This document shows, one piece after another, positions 1 to 11,020 of a stretch of 64,000 bases of DNA. The stretch is from Gammaproteobacteria bacterium (GTDB lineage Bacteria; Pseudomonadota; Gammaproteobacteria; JAJFKO01), in contig JAJFKO010000010.1 in assembly GCA_021773175.1 (NCBI GenBank), forward strand, positions 94,958 to 158,957, written 5' to 3'. How positions within the stretch are numbered: the first letter of the stretch is position 1; every line of letters starts with the position of its first letter. The notes beneath the pieces were generated by a model that did no database searches, was not told the DNA's origin, and saw only the letters and a list, made by a program, of their open reading frames with translations. The position numbers and the translations under genes were made by a program.

Positions 1-15
1 CCAAGCAAGCCCAAA

Positions 16-35
16 CAGGGTTTATCGCAACCCTG
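16..35. repeat. Small hairpin upstream of clpS
   Basis: CAGGGTT (16-22) is repeated inverted as AACCCTG (29-35) around a 6-base loop. It lies about 60 bases before clpS and has no T-run. It could be the stem of an upstream terminator or a leader structure. The window edge prevents a decision. Confidence 0.35.
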
Positions 36-96
36 CCAAAGTTTCCCAAAGCATGCATTTTAGACTATGTTTATAGTAACGGTGGGAGAAATAGCA

Positions 97-417
97 ATGG
101 TACACGGTAATGAACATATAGGTACTGTTGAAAAAACTAAGACGCAAACACACTCGGTGACTAAAAAACCCAAGCAGTTTAAAGTCTTATTAATAAATGA
201 TGATTTTACACCGATGGATTTTGTGATTGAAGTATTGGAGAAATTTTTTGGTCTTGATGAAGTAAAAGCTGTTACTATCATGTTACAAATTCACAATGCC
301 GGCAGAGCCGTATGTGGAATATTTTCTCGAGATGTAGCGGAAACGAGGGTAGTACAAGTTAATGAGTATTCAAGACAAAGACAGTATCCATTATTATGTC
401 GAATGCAAGCGATGTAA
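97..417 (+). CDS. clpS: ATP-dependent Clp protease adaptor ClpS
   Basis: ClpS delivers N-degron proteins to ClpAP by binding the N-domain of ClpA. The protein shows the family core: a lysine-rich stretch leading into LLINDDFTPMDFV, then the helix with VLEKFF and the IHNAGRAVCGIFSRDVAETR segment. The usual family sequence is HxxGxAVCGxFTxDVAETK, so the fold is intact. I take the ATG at 97 (106 residues) because a GGGAGA ribosome site sits 7 bases before it. An in-frame ATG at 67 would add ten residues and lacks a site. clpA follows 51 bases downstream, so the two are probably co-transcribed. Together with aat further on, this gives the bacterial N-end-rule pathway. Confidence 0.95.
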   Translation: MVHGNEHIGTVEKTKTQTHSVTKKPKQFKVLLINDDFTPMDFVIEVLEKFFGLDEVKAVTIMLQIHNAGRAVCGIFSRDVAETRVVQVNEYSRQRQYPLLCRMQAM

Positions 418-468
418 CAAGAATAATTATGAGTATGGAGATGGCGATGGAGATGGAGGTGAACTGTC

Positions 469-2751
469 ATGTTAGATAAAGAGCTAGAGCTAACTCTGAA
501 TCTTGCTTATAAAGATGCCAGAGAGAAGAATCATGAATTTATGACGGTAGAGCATTTGCTATTAGCATTGCTCGACAATCCATCTTCAGTAAGTGTATTA
601 CGCGCATGTGGTGCTAATATTGCTCGCTTACGTAATGACCTAACCATTTTTATCAATGAAACCACACCTATTATTCCTGAGAATATTGTTGATCGTGATA
701 CGCAACCAACTCTAGGCTTTCAGCGTGTATTACAGCGTGCCGTTTTCCAAGTGCAATCTGCCGGTAAAACCGAAGTATCTGGTGCCAATGTACTTGTCGC
801 TATTTTTAGTGAACAAGAAAGCCAAGCTGTTTATTTCTTGAAGCAGGATGGCATTACTCGATTAGATGTTGTTAATTATATTTCGCACGGCATTTCTAAA
901 ATGCAAAATGGTGAAGAAGATGATGAGGAGTCTGGCGGTGGACTTGACAGTCACTCTGGATCGCAGGTGGGTCGAGACAAGAGTCCTTTAGAAAACTATG
1001 CAACGAATCTAAACTTAAAAGCTAAGTCAGGCAGTATTGATCCTTTGATTGGGCGTGAAGAAGAAGTTTTACGTGCCGTACAAGTTTTATGTCGACGTCG
1101 TAAAAATAATCCTTTGTTAGTTGGTGAAGCCGGTGTTGGTAAAACCGCTATCGCAGAAGGGCTAGCAAAATTAATTATTGAAAATAAGGTTCCTGAAATA
1201 TTATTAAAATCTACGGTTTACGCTTTAGACCTGGGTAACTTGTTAGCAGGGACTAAATATCGTGGTGATTTTGAGAAACGCTTTAAAGCAGTACTCGCGC
1301 AACTTGAAAAAGAAGAAGGTGCAATTTTATTTATTGATGAGATTCATACTATCATTGGTGCAGGTGCCGCGTCTGGTGGTGTTATGGATGCCTCTAATCT
1401 AATTAAACCTATGCTTGCCAATGGTGAGTTAAAATGTATGGGTGCGACGACGTTCCAGGAATACCGCAGTATTTTTGAGAAAGATCGTGCTTTGGCGCGC
1501 CGTTTCCAAAAAATCGATATTAATGAACCGTCTGTTGATGAAACGTTCCAAATCTTGAAGGGTTTAAAAAGCCGTTTTGAAGAACATCATGGCGTCAAAT
1601 TTTCTGTGGCAGCACTGCAAACTGCTGCGGAACTATCGGAACGTTATATAACCGATCGCTTTTTACCAGATAAAGCCATCGACATTATTGATGAAGCGGG
1701 TGCTTATCAAAAACTACTGTCAGCATCGAAACAGAAAAAAGTTATTGGTAAAGCTGAAATTGAAGATATTGTTGCAAAAATTGCTAGAGTTCCTGCTAAA
1801 ACGGTTTCTTCTAATGACCGTGAATTACTACGTAATCTAGATCGCGATTTAAAAATGTTGGTTTATGGACAGCATGAGGCGATTGAAAATTTAGCTGCTG
1901 CAATTAAATTAGCACGGTCAGGTTTACGTGAGATTGATAAGCCTGTTGGTTCCTTCTTATTTGCAGGTCCAACCGGTGTTGGTAAAACAGAAGTAACCAA
2001 ACAATTAGCGCATTTGTTAGGTATTGAATTATTACGTTTTGATATGTCTGAATACATGGAGAAACACACCGTTTCACGTTTAATTGGCGCACCGCCAGGA
2101 TATGTGGGATATGAACAAGGTGGTTTATTAACTGATGCTGTCACCAAAAGTCCGCATGCGGTTTTATTATTAGATGAAATTGAGAAAGCGCATCCAGATA
2201 TTTACAATATTCTATTACAAGTGATGGATCATGGTACTTTAACAGATACCGATGGGCGTAAAGCGGATTTCCGTCATGTTATTTTGGTAATGACGACTAA
2301 TGCTGGCGCCGATCTTTTGAGTCGTGCATCGATAGGTTTTTCTAAACAAGATCATACAACAGATGGCATGGGTGAGATTAATCGTATGTTTTCACCAGAA
2401 TTCCGTAATCGTTTAGATGCGATTATTCAATTCCATTCACTTGATGAAAAAGTGATTGAACGTGTTGTTGATAAATTCTTAGTGGAACTAGAAGTACAGC
2501 TAGAAAGTAAATCGGTTAACCTGAAAGTTGATAAAACCGCACGTGCTTGGTTATCAGAACATGGCTATGATGAAAAGATGGGCGCTCGACCAATGGCTCG
2601 TCTCATTCAAGATTCATTGAAGAAACCATTAGCAGAAGAAATTCTGTTTGGAAAACTGGTTTCAGGTGGCTATGTTAATGTCAGTGTTAAAGACGATAAA
2701 CTCGATTTTGCGTTGTCAAATGAACCAGTTGATATGACTGAGCCAGATTAA
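469..2751 (+). CDS. clpA: ATP-dependent Clp protease ATP-binding subunit ClpA
   Basis: AAA+ unfoldase that feeds substrates to ClpP. The 760-residue length fits the family. The N-domain (about 1-145) is followed by an acidic linker, then AAA-1 with Walker A GEAGVGKT (about 219) and Walker [12 protein letters not shown]-2 has Walker A GPTGVGKT (about 500), the pore motif GYVGYE and Walker [11 protein letters not shown]. The ClpP-docking loop is IGF, near residue 622, in a region where E. coli ClpA has IGL. GGAGGT precedes the ATG. ClpS lies just upstream and the ClpP partner is encoded at 57.7 kb. Confidence 0.97.
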   Translation: MLDKELELTLNLAYKDAREKNHEFMTVEHLLLALLDNPSSVSVLRACGANIARLRNDLTIFINETTPIIPENIVDRDTQPTLGFQRVLQRAVFQVQSAGKTEVSGANVLVAIFSEQESQAVYFLKQDGITRLDVVNYISHGISKMQNGEEDDEESGGGLDSHSGSQVGRDKSPLENYATNLNLKAKSGSIDPLIGREEEVLRAVQVLCRRRKNNPLLVGEAGVGKTAIAEGLAKLIIENKVPEILLKSTVYALDLGNLLAGTKYRGDFEKRFKAVLAQLEKEEGAILFIDEIHTIIGAGAASGGVMDASNLIKPMLANGELKCMGATTFQEYRSIFEKDRALARRFQKIDINEPSVDETFQILKGLKSRFEEHHGVKFSVAALQTAAELSERYITDRFLPDKAIDIIDEAGAYQKLLSASKQKKVIGKAEIEDIVAKIARVPAKTVSSNDRELLRNLDRDLKMLVYGQHEAIENLAAAIKLARSGLREIDKPVGSFLFAGPTGVGKTEVTKQLAHLLGIELLRFDMSEYMEKHTVSRLIGAPPGYVGYEQGGLLTDAVTKSPHAVLLLDEIEKAHPDIYNILLQVMDHGTLTDTDGRKADFRHVILVMTTNAGADLLSRASIGFSKQDHTTDGMGEINRMFSPEFRNRLDAIIQFHSLDEKVIERVVDKFLVELEVQLESKSVNLKVDKTARAWLSEHGYDEKMGARPMARLIQDSLKKPLAEEILFGKLVSGGYVNVSVKDDKLDFALSNEPVDMTEPD

Positions 2752-2811
2752 GATTTATTGCCGTTGTATGGTTTAGGACTAGATCTATCATGTCGGATGT
2801 ATAGAGCCAAT

Positions 2812-2850
2812 AAGTGAGTAAGTATGCAGAGATGCTACTTACTCACTTTT
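2812..2850. terminator. Bidirectional hairpin terminator between clpA and infA
   Basis: Thirteen-base arms 2812-2824 and 2836-2848 pair perfectly (AAGTGAGTAAGTA with TACTTACTCACTT). An inner GCA-GAGA-TGC stem-loop extends the stem, and TTTT-G-TTATTTT follows on the plus strand. The hairpin serves the convergent clpA and infA transcripts. It overlaps the last three codons of infA (stop at 2839-2841). Confidence 0.8.
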
Positions 2851-3120
2851 GTTATTTTCTGCGTTTTCTTTCTCTTTCAGCCTATTATCTCTAGAACGCA
2901 TATCTTTATGACGGTAGGTAATACGGCCTTTACTTAAGTCGTAAGGCGTCATTTCTACTGTGACAAGGTCACCCGTTAAAATACGAATATAGTTCTTACG
3001 CATTTTTCCTGAGATATGAGCCGTAATAATATGACCATTTTCAAGCTCAACGCGGAACATGGTATTGGGTAAGGTGTCAGTAACCGTCCCTTCTAATTCA
3101 ATATGGTCTTCTTTAGACAT
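2839..3120 (-). CDS. infA: Translation initiation factor IF-1
   Basis: IF-1 binds the 30S A site during initiation. Residues 1-71 match the family nearly throughout: [32 protein letters not shown] and [10 protein letters not shown] are present. Gammaproteobacterial IF-1 normally ends at about 72 residues. This one runs to 93 with a charged tail ([19 protein letters not shown]) whose last codons lie inside the terminator stem. Position after clpA on the opposite strand matches E. coli. The tail is probably a late stop-codon loss, and its function is unknown. Confidence 0.96.
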   Translation of the reverse strand: MSKEDHIELEGTVTDTLPNTMFRVELENGHIITAHISGKMRKNYIRILTGDLVTVEMTPYDLSKGRITYRHKDMRSRDNRLKEKENAENNKSE

Positions 3121-3352
3121 AAGTACCTCTAATTATTAAAATTAATTACAAAGTATTGTAAAGCGCTGGATTATAATCCAGTTATACTAAATAAGAAAGC
3201 TTAGCGTTGGATTGGAGGAAATTACCTGATAATAAGTGGTTTAGATTGCCCCTACCGCCAGGCTTGTGCTAAAGTCGACCGCTTTTAAAAGTTTTGATCA
3301 ATGATTATATAAAAACAATAACGAAGATATAGAAAATGAAGGAGATGAGCTA

Positions 3353-5143
3353 ATGCTGGGAAGCCAGATTCAGGAAATTATTAAGACATTAGGCTCTAGT
3401 GTGAATAGTTTAGATAGTCAACTGCAACCATATATTAAGCCATTATGGGCTCAGACAATTTATCCAGCACTCATAGGAGTCAAAGTAGAAAATTATAGTA
3501 ATGAGCTTGAGTATATTGAGGCATTAGCTAATGCACTACAGGGGTTATCAACAGAGCACTGTACGTTACCTGCAGAGGCAGATCTTAGTGATGATCGTAA
3601 CTTTGCTTTAATGCGTCTTAGTGGTTATCTAGGTGGCGCAGCAGAAGCTTTAAAAGAGCTTAAAGCTAAGAAAGAAAAAGTTATCAATGAAGATACTCGT
3701 GTAAATCGAGAGGAGCAACAACCGCTTACCATTTATGTTGAAGCGCTGTACGAAGCAATTAGAATCGTGCCAATGACAGGATTTGATAAACATAGTCCAA
3801 TGAAGGCGGCATTGCTTTCTATGCTTAAAGCAACTATAGATGAAGCGCAGACATACCGTGCATTGTTTGGGACGATGCTTTATTTAGTAAGATTTTGCTT
3901 TCCTACTATTGATGCGGAGACTGATCTTGGTATGGTATCACGCTGGCAGCTATTCGTAGGAGGTGTCATAAGTATCGCATTAAATAATAATAAGCAAACA
4001 CAAGAATTCAGCTTTGATGAGATTCTTACTTTCCTATTAAAAGAACTTAATGGCATCGATACAAGTGAAGACATTCAAGAAGCATCTGCACAAAGACAAT
4101 TTCGACAAAAATTAATTGCTTGTATTGAGGCTTTTGCTGTCGAATTTCGTAGTTTAAAAACTTGTTTGCAACAAGCGCTTTTAGTGGCTGAATGTGTTAT
4201 TCACCTTAGATCAATCAATTTCTTTTCACAGGGCGAAAGCGAGAGTGATCAGCAAGCTCGAAAATTGCTATATAAAGCTTTATGTTTGGTAGAAGATAGC
4301 AATGCTCCACAATTTGTCTTTATCGAACAGTATAAAACAGGGAAATCAGTTGCTAGAGCGAGTAGTATATTTCATTCAGCAGATGAAGGCGCTACTCAAT
4401 CTGAAGAGGATGTTGATGGATATACGCGGGAAACTTCAGAGAAAATACAAGGAATTGTTCGTCACTTAGCTGGAAATATTGATGGGGTCACGGGGTTGTT
4501 TGCGAATTTTGTCTCGGTATTTCAGCGCTGGCATAATGAGATTAGATTAAAATCACAAGCAGAAGACAGTTTAGCTACTGCCCTTGATGAATTGATAAGG
4601 CAATTAGACTTAGCAAAACCTTCTGTAGAATCTGAGGCTATAGATAGGCAATTATTGTCTGTAAAAGATTATATTGGTAAAGCAAAAGCTGCCATCTACG
4701 ATGTAAAGTCAGTTTCTGTTTTAATTGAAGATAACGTCGGTGATTTTTCACAATATGTCAGCAGCACTCCAGAAGTAATAGAAATTACTAGTCAGCTAAC
4801 GTTAAATATTAATGGAATTGAAAATTTATCTAATTCTTTTTCTGCTGTTTTTAGAAGATGGAAGCTGGCATTTATATCAAAAGCGCAAACAAGAGAGAGT
4901 TTGTCTACGGCTCTTGATGCATTGCAAGAGGAATTAGGCGTTAAAACAGTTGAAGGTCAATCTGAAGAAATAGATACGCCGCTAGCAGAGATGACAACTC
5001 ATATTTCTACCGCAAAAGCAGCTTTAGCAGCTTTAGCAGTTCCTAACGTTACAGAAATTGATGCTACTAGTGCTTCGTTACCAAGACCAAGACCTCCAGC
5101 GCGACCAAGGGGTATGTTCAGAGGCGGCTGCCCTATTCAGTAA
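3353..5143 (+). CDS. Unknown 596-residue protein with a duplicated helical module and CaaX-like end
   Basis: I recognise no family. The protein is predicted mostly helical, with no signal peptide or membrane segment. Two modules of about 90 residues repeat with an exact offset of 110. Residues 360-450 contain NIDGVTGLFANF..VFQRW and SLATALDEL; residues 471-560 contain NINGIENLSNSF..VFRRW and SLSTALDAL. The C-terminus is Pro/Arg-rich (PRPRPPARPRG) and ends GGCPIQ. Cys593 in C-P-I-Q fits a CaaX prenylation box of the kind used by some Legionella effectors in host cells. AAGGAGATGAGCTA precedes the ATG. The gene sits between infA and aat, which are neighbours in E. coli, so it looks like an insertion. 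The stop overlaps the convergent aat by 11 bases. A host-directed effector is an inference only. Confidence 0.75.
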   Translation: MLGSQIQEIIKTLGSSVNSLDSQLQPYIKPLWAQTIYPALIGVKVENYSNELEYIEALANALQGLSTEHCTLPAEADLSDDRNFALMRLSGYLGGAAEALKELKAKKEKVINEDTRVNREEQQPLTIYVEALYEAIRIVPMTGFDKHSPMKAALLSMLKATIDEAQTYRALFGTMLYLVRFCFPTIDAETDLGMVSRWQLFVGGVISIALNNNKQTQEFSFDEILTFLLKELNGIDTSEDIQEASAQRQFRQKLIACIEAFAVEFRSLKTCLQQALLVAECVIHLRSINFFSQGESESDQQARKLLYKALCLVEDSNAPQFVFIEQYKTGKSVARASSIFHSADEGATQSEEDVDGYTRETSEKIQGIVRHLAGNIDGVTGLFANFVSVFQRWHNEIRLKSQAEDSLATALDELIRQLDLAKPSVESEAIDRQLLSVKDYIGKAKAAIYDVKSVSVLIEDNVGDFSQYVSSTPEVIEITSQLTLNINGIENLSNSFSAVFRRWKLAFISKAQTRESLSTALDALQEELGVKTVEGQSEEIDTPLAEMTTHISTAKAALAALAVPNVTEIDATSASLPRPRPPARPRGMFRGGCPIQ

Positions 5144-5798
5144 AACTGACAAATTCATTTAAGTGTTGAAGAAAAGCCTCGCGTGGAATTTCTTCAGCAC
5201 CAAATTGCTGGAGGTGTGTTGTTGTCACCTGACAATCAATTAGTTGAACCTCAAATTGCTGCAACCAATCGACCAAAAAAACGAATGCAGTTTGTGATGC
5301 ATGACTACAACGGCTAAACATCGATTCGCCAAAGAAAACTTTGCCGATTAATAAACCGTACAATCCGCCAACCAACTCATCATTTTGCCAGGCTTCAATA
5401 CTATGCGCATAACCTGATTTATGTAATCTGTAATAAGCTTGCATCATGGCTTTGTTAATCCAGGTACCATCTTGTTGTGGTCGTGGTTCAGCGCATGCTT
5501 GCATGACGCCAGCAAAGTCACGGTCAACAGTATGAGTAAAAGATTGCTTGCGAATAATCTTTTGTAGGCTTCTACGGATCTTGAGCTTTTCTGGAAATAA
5601 TACTAAGCGCGGATTGGGTGACCACCAAAGAATAGGTTCGCCGTCACTAAACCAAGGGAAAATGCCTGCTCGGTAAGCATGTAAGATACGTTCTGGTGAT
5701 AAGTCGCCACCAACAGCAAGTAAGCCATCTGGCTTTGTTAAAGCGTCACTGGCATCAGGAAATACCAAACTGTTCGGATTTAAATAGGCTAAAGGCAT
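5133..5798 (-). CDS. aat: Leucyl/phenylalanyl-tRNA-protein transferase
   Basis: Aat adds Leu or Phe from aminoacyl-tRNA to proteins with N-terminal Arg or Lys, creating the N-degron that ClpS reads. The 221 residues carry the family motifs in order: GLLAVGGDLSPERILHAYRAGIFPWF, WWSPNPR, GTWIN, GGLYG, GESMFS and LIDCQV with QFGAEEIPR. Length is normal. It lies in the conserved clpS-clpA-infA-aat neighbourhood. Its end overlaps the convergent 596-residue gene by 11 bases. Confidence 0.95.
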   Translation of the reverse strand: MPLAYLNPNSLVFPDASDALTKPDGLLAVGGDLSPERILHAYRAGIFPWFSDGEPILWWSPNPRLVLFPEKLKIRRSLQKIIRKQSFTHTVDRDFAGVMQACAEPRPQQDGTWINKAMMQAYYRLHKSGYAHSIEAWQNDELVGGLYGLLIGKVFFGESMFSRCSHASQTAFVFLVDWLQQFEVQLIDCQVTTTHLQQFGAEEIPREAFLQHLNEFVSFTE

Positions 5799-5926
5799 AA
5801 TCTCACTCTATAAACACTTAAATTGCATACTCAAATAATTAATGCAGCATTCTATCTTGGTATTTATCGAAAGTCCTGATAGTATAATTTACACATTATT
5901 TTTCAAATATCATACGGAGTTTTAGC

Positions 5927-6538
5927 ATGTATACTGGGATAACCCAAGGATTATTTCCTGTTGTGAATATGCAAATGCAACCTAATCTTTTAACGTATAC
6001 AGTAAGACTTAATAATCAATTAATGCAAGGGCTGGTTATCGGCGCTAGTGTCAGCATCGATGGCGTTTGCCAAAGTGTACGCACTATTGAAAATAATGAT
6101 GTCACTTTCGATGCAATGCAAGAAACCTTAGAAAAAACTACGCTAAGCGATATGTCTGAAGGATGTCTGGTCAGCGTTGAGCGCAGTGCTAAATTTGGTG
6201 ATGAAATCGGTGGCCATGAAATGGCTGGGCATGTCAATGGTACAGCAGAAGTTGCCGATATCATCGCAAGTGAAAACAACTTACAGCTTACAATTCGTTG
6301 TCCCAAAGACTGGATGAAATATATCTTACCGAAAGGTTTTATTGCTGTTGATGGTTCGAGCTTAACGGTGGGTGATACCGAAGAAGAAGGTCTATTCAAT
6401 TTACATTTAATTCCTGAGACTGTTCGTGTAACTAACTTCGGTAATAAGGAAGTTGGTGATCGCGTTAATATCGAATTAGATGCCAAAACTCGCACGATTG
6501 TTGATACCGTTGAACGTATTTTACAAGCTAGACTGTAA
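5927..6538 (+). CDS. ribE: Riboflavin synthase, alpha chain
   Basis: The enzyme dismutates two 6,7-dimethyl-8-ribityllumazine molecules into riboflavin and a pyrimidinedione. Two lumazine-binding repeats are visible. The first starts MYTGITQG and includes GASVSIDGVCQSV. The second covers about 97-203 with HVNGTAEV, KGFIAVDGSSLTV and LIPETVR. The segment KFGDEIGGHEMAGH is close to the E. coli enzyme (KFSDEIGGHLMSGH). Length is 203, against about 213 in E. coli. It stands alone, with no lumazine synthase or ribBA gene nearby. CGGAG lies 9 bases before the ATG. Confidence 0.93.
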   Translation: MYTGITQGLFPVVNMQMQPNLLTYTVRLNNQLMQGLVIGASVSIDGVCQSVRTIENNDVTFDAMQETLEKTTLSDMSEGCLVSVERSAKFGDEIGGHEMAGHVNGTAEVADIIASENNLQLTIRCPKDWMKYILPKGFIAVDGSSLTVGDTEEEGLFNLHLIPETVRVTNFGNKEVGDRVNIELDAKTRTIVDTVERILQARL

Positions 6539-6612
6539 AGAATATCTGTTTCTAGTAAGGGTGAACGAAGTTTTCCGATTAAATTTGTTTATAAGATAGA
6601 GAATTCATCACG

Positions 6613-7317
6613 ATGATAAAAGCTGTAAAAATTGGTGCGTTGGTCGGCATGGGACCAAATTCAACTTCATTTTTTTACGATAAAGTCATTCAATATGCTC
6701 GACAACTTTATGGTGCAAAGCATGATAATGATTTTCCTTTTATGGTAATGATTTCATTACCAACGCCATTCTCAGTAGAAGAAGAATTGAATCATGACGC
6801 AATGAAAAAAAGTTTATTGAAAGGCATAGAGACTTTGAATCAATGTGATGTTGATTTTATTGTTATTCCTTGTAATGTTGTCCATCAATATTTTCCTGAT
6901 ATGCAGAAAGCTAGTAATAGTCCTATTATTAATATGGTTGACTTGGTTCTAGAAAGTTTATCTCTAAATCAAAATACCTCTACTGCTTTGATTACAACTG
7001 AGAGTACGGTCAGAGCCGATATATATCAATCAAGGCTATTAGAAGAAAACATTAATTTAGTTTATTCAGAGAGATTGCAAATAATGGTGAATAGCTTATT
7101 AAAAGAACTAAAAGCCGCGAGAATATCTGAGAGAGCTATACAATTATGGAATCAGCTTTTTAGAAGCATTGTTAAAGATGGCGCTCATTCGGCAATCATA
7201 GCGTGTACCGATATTTCCCCGTGCCTTGAACTTCCAAGTGACAATCTAAAGTTTATAGATTCAGTCGATTTACTGGCTAAAGCAACGATTTTAGAATATA
7301 TGCAACGAATAGCGTGA
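6613..7317 (+). CDS. Aspartate/glutamate racemase family protein
   Basis: Members interconvert D- and L-aspartate or glutamate with two cysteines as acid/base pair. The protein has a GALVGMGPNSTSFFYDKV N-terminus, the first catalytic Cys87 in VIPCNVVH and the second Cys198 in IIACTDISP, and the 234-residue family length. Both cysteines are present, so it should be active. The second motif is usually GCTE, and here it is ACTD, so the exact substrate is unclear. It is a single gene that ends in its own terminator. Confidence 0.85.
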   Translation: MIKAVKIGALVGMGPNSTSFFYDKVIQYARQLYGAKHDNDFPFMVMISLPTPFSVEEELNHDAMKKSLLKGIETLNQCDVDFIVIPCNVVHQYFPDMQKASNSPIINMVDLVLESLSLNQNTSTALITTESTVRADIYQSRLLEENINLVYSERLQIMVNSLLKELKAARISERAIQLWNQLFRSIVKDGAHSAIIACTDISPCLELPSDNLKFIDSVDLLAKATILEYMQRIA

Positions 7318-7358
7318 CCTAAATTTATTACTTTTATTTCAATGGGTTATGAGATTTT

Positions 7359-7397
7359 ATGTAAGTTCCCAAGTTGTAGTTGGAAACTTACATTTTT
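7359..7397 (+). terminator. Rho-independent terminator after the racemase gene
   Basis: ATGTAAGTT (7359-7367) pairs with AACTTACAT (7385-7393), extended inward by CCAA/TTGG with one mismatch. TTTTT follows at 7393-7397. It ends the plus-strand racemase transcript ahead of the convergent trxB. Confidence 0.8.
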
Positions 7398-7436
7398 CAG
7401 CAGGATGTTTTCGGCAAGCCACTGTATTTAAATGAA

Positions 7437-8558
<1,122 letters not shown>

Positions 8559-8578
8559 TCAATTACAAGGGCTTTCGC

Positions 8579-8584
8579 TATAAT
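8579..8584 (+). promoter_or_regulatory. Putative -10 box for ftsK
   Basis: A perfect TATAAT sits 33 bases before the ftsK GTG. The best -35 is a weak TTTCAA at 8557, 16 bases upstream. Confidence 0.5.
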
Positions 8585-8617
8585 ATGGCCAGTCATTAAC
8601 AAGGGAAGCAGTTAATA

Positions 8618-11002
8618 GTGGCAAAAAATACACAAAAAATTCAACAAAGCTCGCGTTCTATGTCAGAAGGATTTAGCCAGCGTTTACGCGAAGGTGTGTT
8701 CATACTTAGTTCAGCTCTTAGTATATTTCTTTTAATAGCTTTAGTGACGTTTCACAATAGTGACCCCAGCTGGTCGCAAAGTGGTTGGACGGATCATGTT
8801 TCGAATGCTGGTGGTATTGTTGGTGCTTGGTTCTCAGATATCTTTTTATATTTCTTTGGTTACATCGCGTATATTTTTCCGGTAGGGGTTGCTTATGGTG
8901 CTTGGAGTTATATGCGTCGTCAACGCGATACAGCAGAAGATACTGCGCATGACTACTGGTTACTCGGTTTACGAATATTAGGTTTTATTTTAATTGTATT
9001 AGCTGCCGATGGATTGGTGAGCTTGCATGGTTTTGCTAATAATGGTTATTTACCTTTTGATTCAGGTGGTATTACTGGCGATGTTGTGCAGCAAGGTTTA
9101 GTTGCAACCTTTAATGTCTTTGGTTCTTCGGTTGTATTACTTGCTTTATTATTAGCTGGTATAACATTATTTACCGGTTTATCTTGGTTGAGTTTATTAG
9201 AGCTAACAGGCAAACTTTCTCAAAAGCTGGGTTTAAAATTTTGGCGTTACAGTCGCCGTCTCTGGCAAAAATCATCTGAGAATCGTGCTGAACGTAAAGC
9301 ATTACGCGAAGAACAAAATCAAGTTGCAGGAAACGAACTGCATATATCTGTGCCAACTGCAGATGAAAAATTACGAGTCACCAAACAACAAATGCAAGCG
9401 GCGAAACCTGTAGTCCATATGCCGATAGCAAAGCCAAAACCACAATTACAAGATCTTGCGCCAAAGAAACCCGCAATGAAATCTGCTCCAGCAACTATTA
9501 AACCGATTAAGCCAGGTGAAATTCCATCATTAAGTATTTTGGATCAACCCGTAAAAATTAATACTAAACAATTCTCTAGGGAAAAGCTCGAGCAATTATC
9601 GTGTGAAGTGGAAGCACGTTTAAAAGATTTTCGTATTGATGCTAAAGTTGTTGCAGTGCATCCAGGCCCTGTGATTACACGATTTGAATTACAACCAGCT
9701 CCAGGCGTCAAAGTTAGTAAGATTAGTGCTTTATCAAAAGACTTAGCACGTTCACTATCAACGGTAAGTGTGCGAATTGTTGAAGTTATTCCTGGGAAAT
9801 CAGTCATCGGTTTAGAAATTCCAAATGATGACCGCGAATCAGTTTGCTTATATGAGGTATTACACTCCGAACAATTTGCTGCAGCTAAGTCTTCTTTAAG
9901 TCTTGGGTTAGGTAATGACATTGGTGGTCATCCCGTTGTTGTTGATTTGGCGAAGATGCCGCATTTATTAGTGGCAGGAACGACAGGTTCAGGTAAATCT
10001 GTTGGTGTTAATGCTATGTTACTAAGTTTATTATTTAAAGCCACACCTGAAGACGTGCGCTTAATCATGATTGATCCAAAAATGTTGGAATTATCTATTT
10101 ATGAAGGCATTCCACATTTGTTAGCGCCGGTAGTTACCGATATGAAAGAAGCCGCTAGTGCGTTGCGTTGGTGTGTTGCTGAAATGGATCGTCGTTATCG
10201 CGTAATGGCAGCGGTTGGGGTGCGTAATCTTGCTGGCTATAATAAGAAAGTTAAAGATGCGATTGCTGCGGGTCAACCGCTTAAAGATCCTCTCATCAAA
10301 CCAGAGCCGGGTGAAGATGCGCCAGAATTAACAACCTTACCATTTATTGTTGTCGTGGTTGATGAATTTGCCGATATGATTATGGTAGTAGGTAAAAAAG
10401 TGGAAGAGTTGATCGCGCGAATTGCACAGAAAGCGCGTGCTGCTGGTATTCATATGATCTTAGCAACACAACGTCCATCGGTTGATGTTATTACTGGTTT
10501 GATTAAATCAAATATTCCAACACGTATTTCGTTCCAAGTTTCATCTCGAATTGATTCACGTACAGTACTGGATCAACAAGGTGCTGAGCAATTACTTGGC
10601 CAAGGTGATATGTTGTATTTACCTCCTGGCACCGGTGTACCTGTGCGAGTCCATGGTGCTTTTGTTGCCGATCATGAAGTGCATAACGTTGTCGATGCTT
10701 GGAAGCAAAGTAGTGAGCCTAATTATCTCGAAGAAATTCTTAATTGTGAAAGCCCTGTTTCTGGAATTGATAGTGGCGGTGCTGAGGGTGAAGGCGGTGA
10801 GCAAGATGCTTTATACGATCAAGCTGTGCGCATTGTCACGGAATCGAATCGTGCCTCAATATCATTAGTACAGCGACGCTTAAAGGTTGGTTACAATCGT
10901 GCCGCTCGTATGATTGAAGAAATGGAAGCCGCGGGTATTGTTTCTTCTATGGAGAATGGTAGTCGCGAAGTACTCGTTGCACCACCACCACCGATTGATT
11001 AA
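8618..11002 (+). CDS. ftsK: DNA translocase FtsK
   Basis: Membrane-anchored DNA pump that clears the chromosome dimer terminus at the division septum. About four transmembrane helices fill residues 25-195. A short linker (about 205-310) is followed by the RecA-like motor with Walker [10 protein letters not shown] (about 452-460), Walker [13 protein letters not shown] and the [20 protein letters not shown] signature. The C-terminal gamma winged helix ([35 protein letters not shown]) is complete. Length 794 fits the short-linker type, against 1329 in E. coli. It starts with GTG behind AAGGGAAG. lolA follows 18 bases later, as in E. coli. Confidence 0.97.
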   Translation: MAKNTQKIQQSSRSMSEGFSQRLREGVFILSSALSIFLLIALVTFHNSDPSWSQSGWTDHVSNAGGIVGAWFSDIFLYFFGYIAYIFPVGVAYGAWSYMRRQRDTAEDTAHDYWLLGLRILGFILIVLAADGLVSLHGFANNGYLPFDSGGITGDVVQQGLVATFNVFGSSVVLLALLLAGITLFTGLSWLSLLELTGKLSQKLGLKFWRYSRRLWQKSSENRAERKALREEQNQVAGNELHISVPTADEKLRVTKQQMQAAKPVVHMPIAKPKPQLQDLAPKKPAMKSAPATIKPIKPGEIPSLSILDQPVKINTKQFSREKLEQLSCEVEARLKDFRIDAKVVAVHPGPVITRFELQPAPGVKVSKISALSKDLARSLSTVSVRIVEVIPGKSVIGLEIPNDDRESVCLYEVLHSEQFAAAKSSLSLGLGNDIGGHPVVVDLAKMPHLLVAGTTGSGKSVGVNAMLLSLLFKATPEDVRLIMIDPKMLELSIYEGIPHLLAPVVTDMKEAASALRWCVAEMDRRYRVMAAVGVRNLAGYNKKVKDAIAAGQPLKDPLIKPEPGEDAPELTTLPFIVVVVDEFADMIMVVGKKVEELIARIAQKARAAGIHMILATQRPSVDVITGLIKSNIPTRISFQVSSRIDSRTVLDQQGAEQLLGQGDMLYLPPGTGVPVRVHGAFVADHEVHNVVDAWKQSSEPNYLEEILNCESPVSGIDSGGAEGEGGEQDALYDQAVRIVTESNRASISLVQRRLKVGYNRAARMIEEMEAAGIVSSMENGSREVLVAPPPPID

Positions 11003-11020
11003 TGGTGATTAAGGACTGTT

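Noticed and set aside
3121..3352. PmrA-like box before the 596-residue gene
   Set aside because: I looked for TTAA pairs 11 bases apart and found none, only overlapping TTAAT motifs at 6-base spacing. I do not claim regulation.
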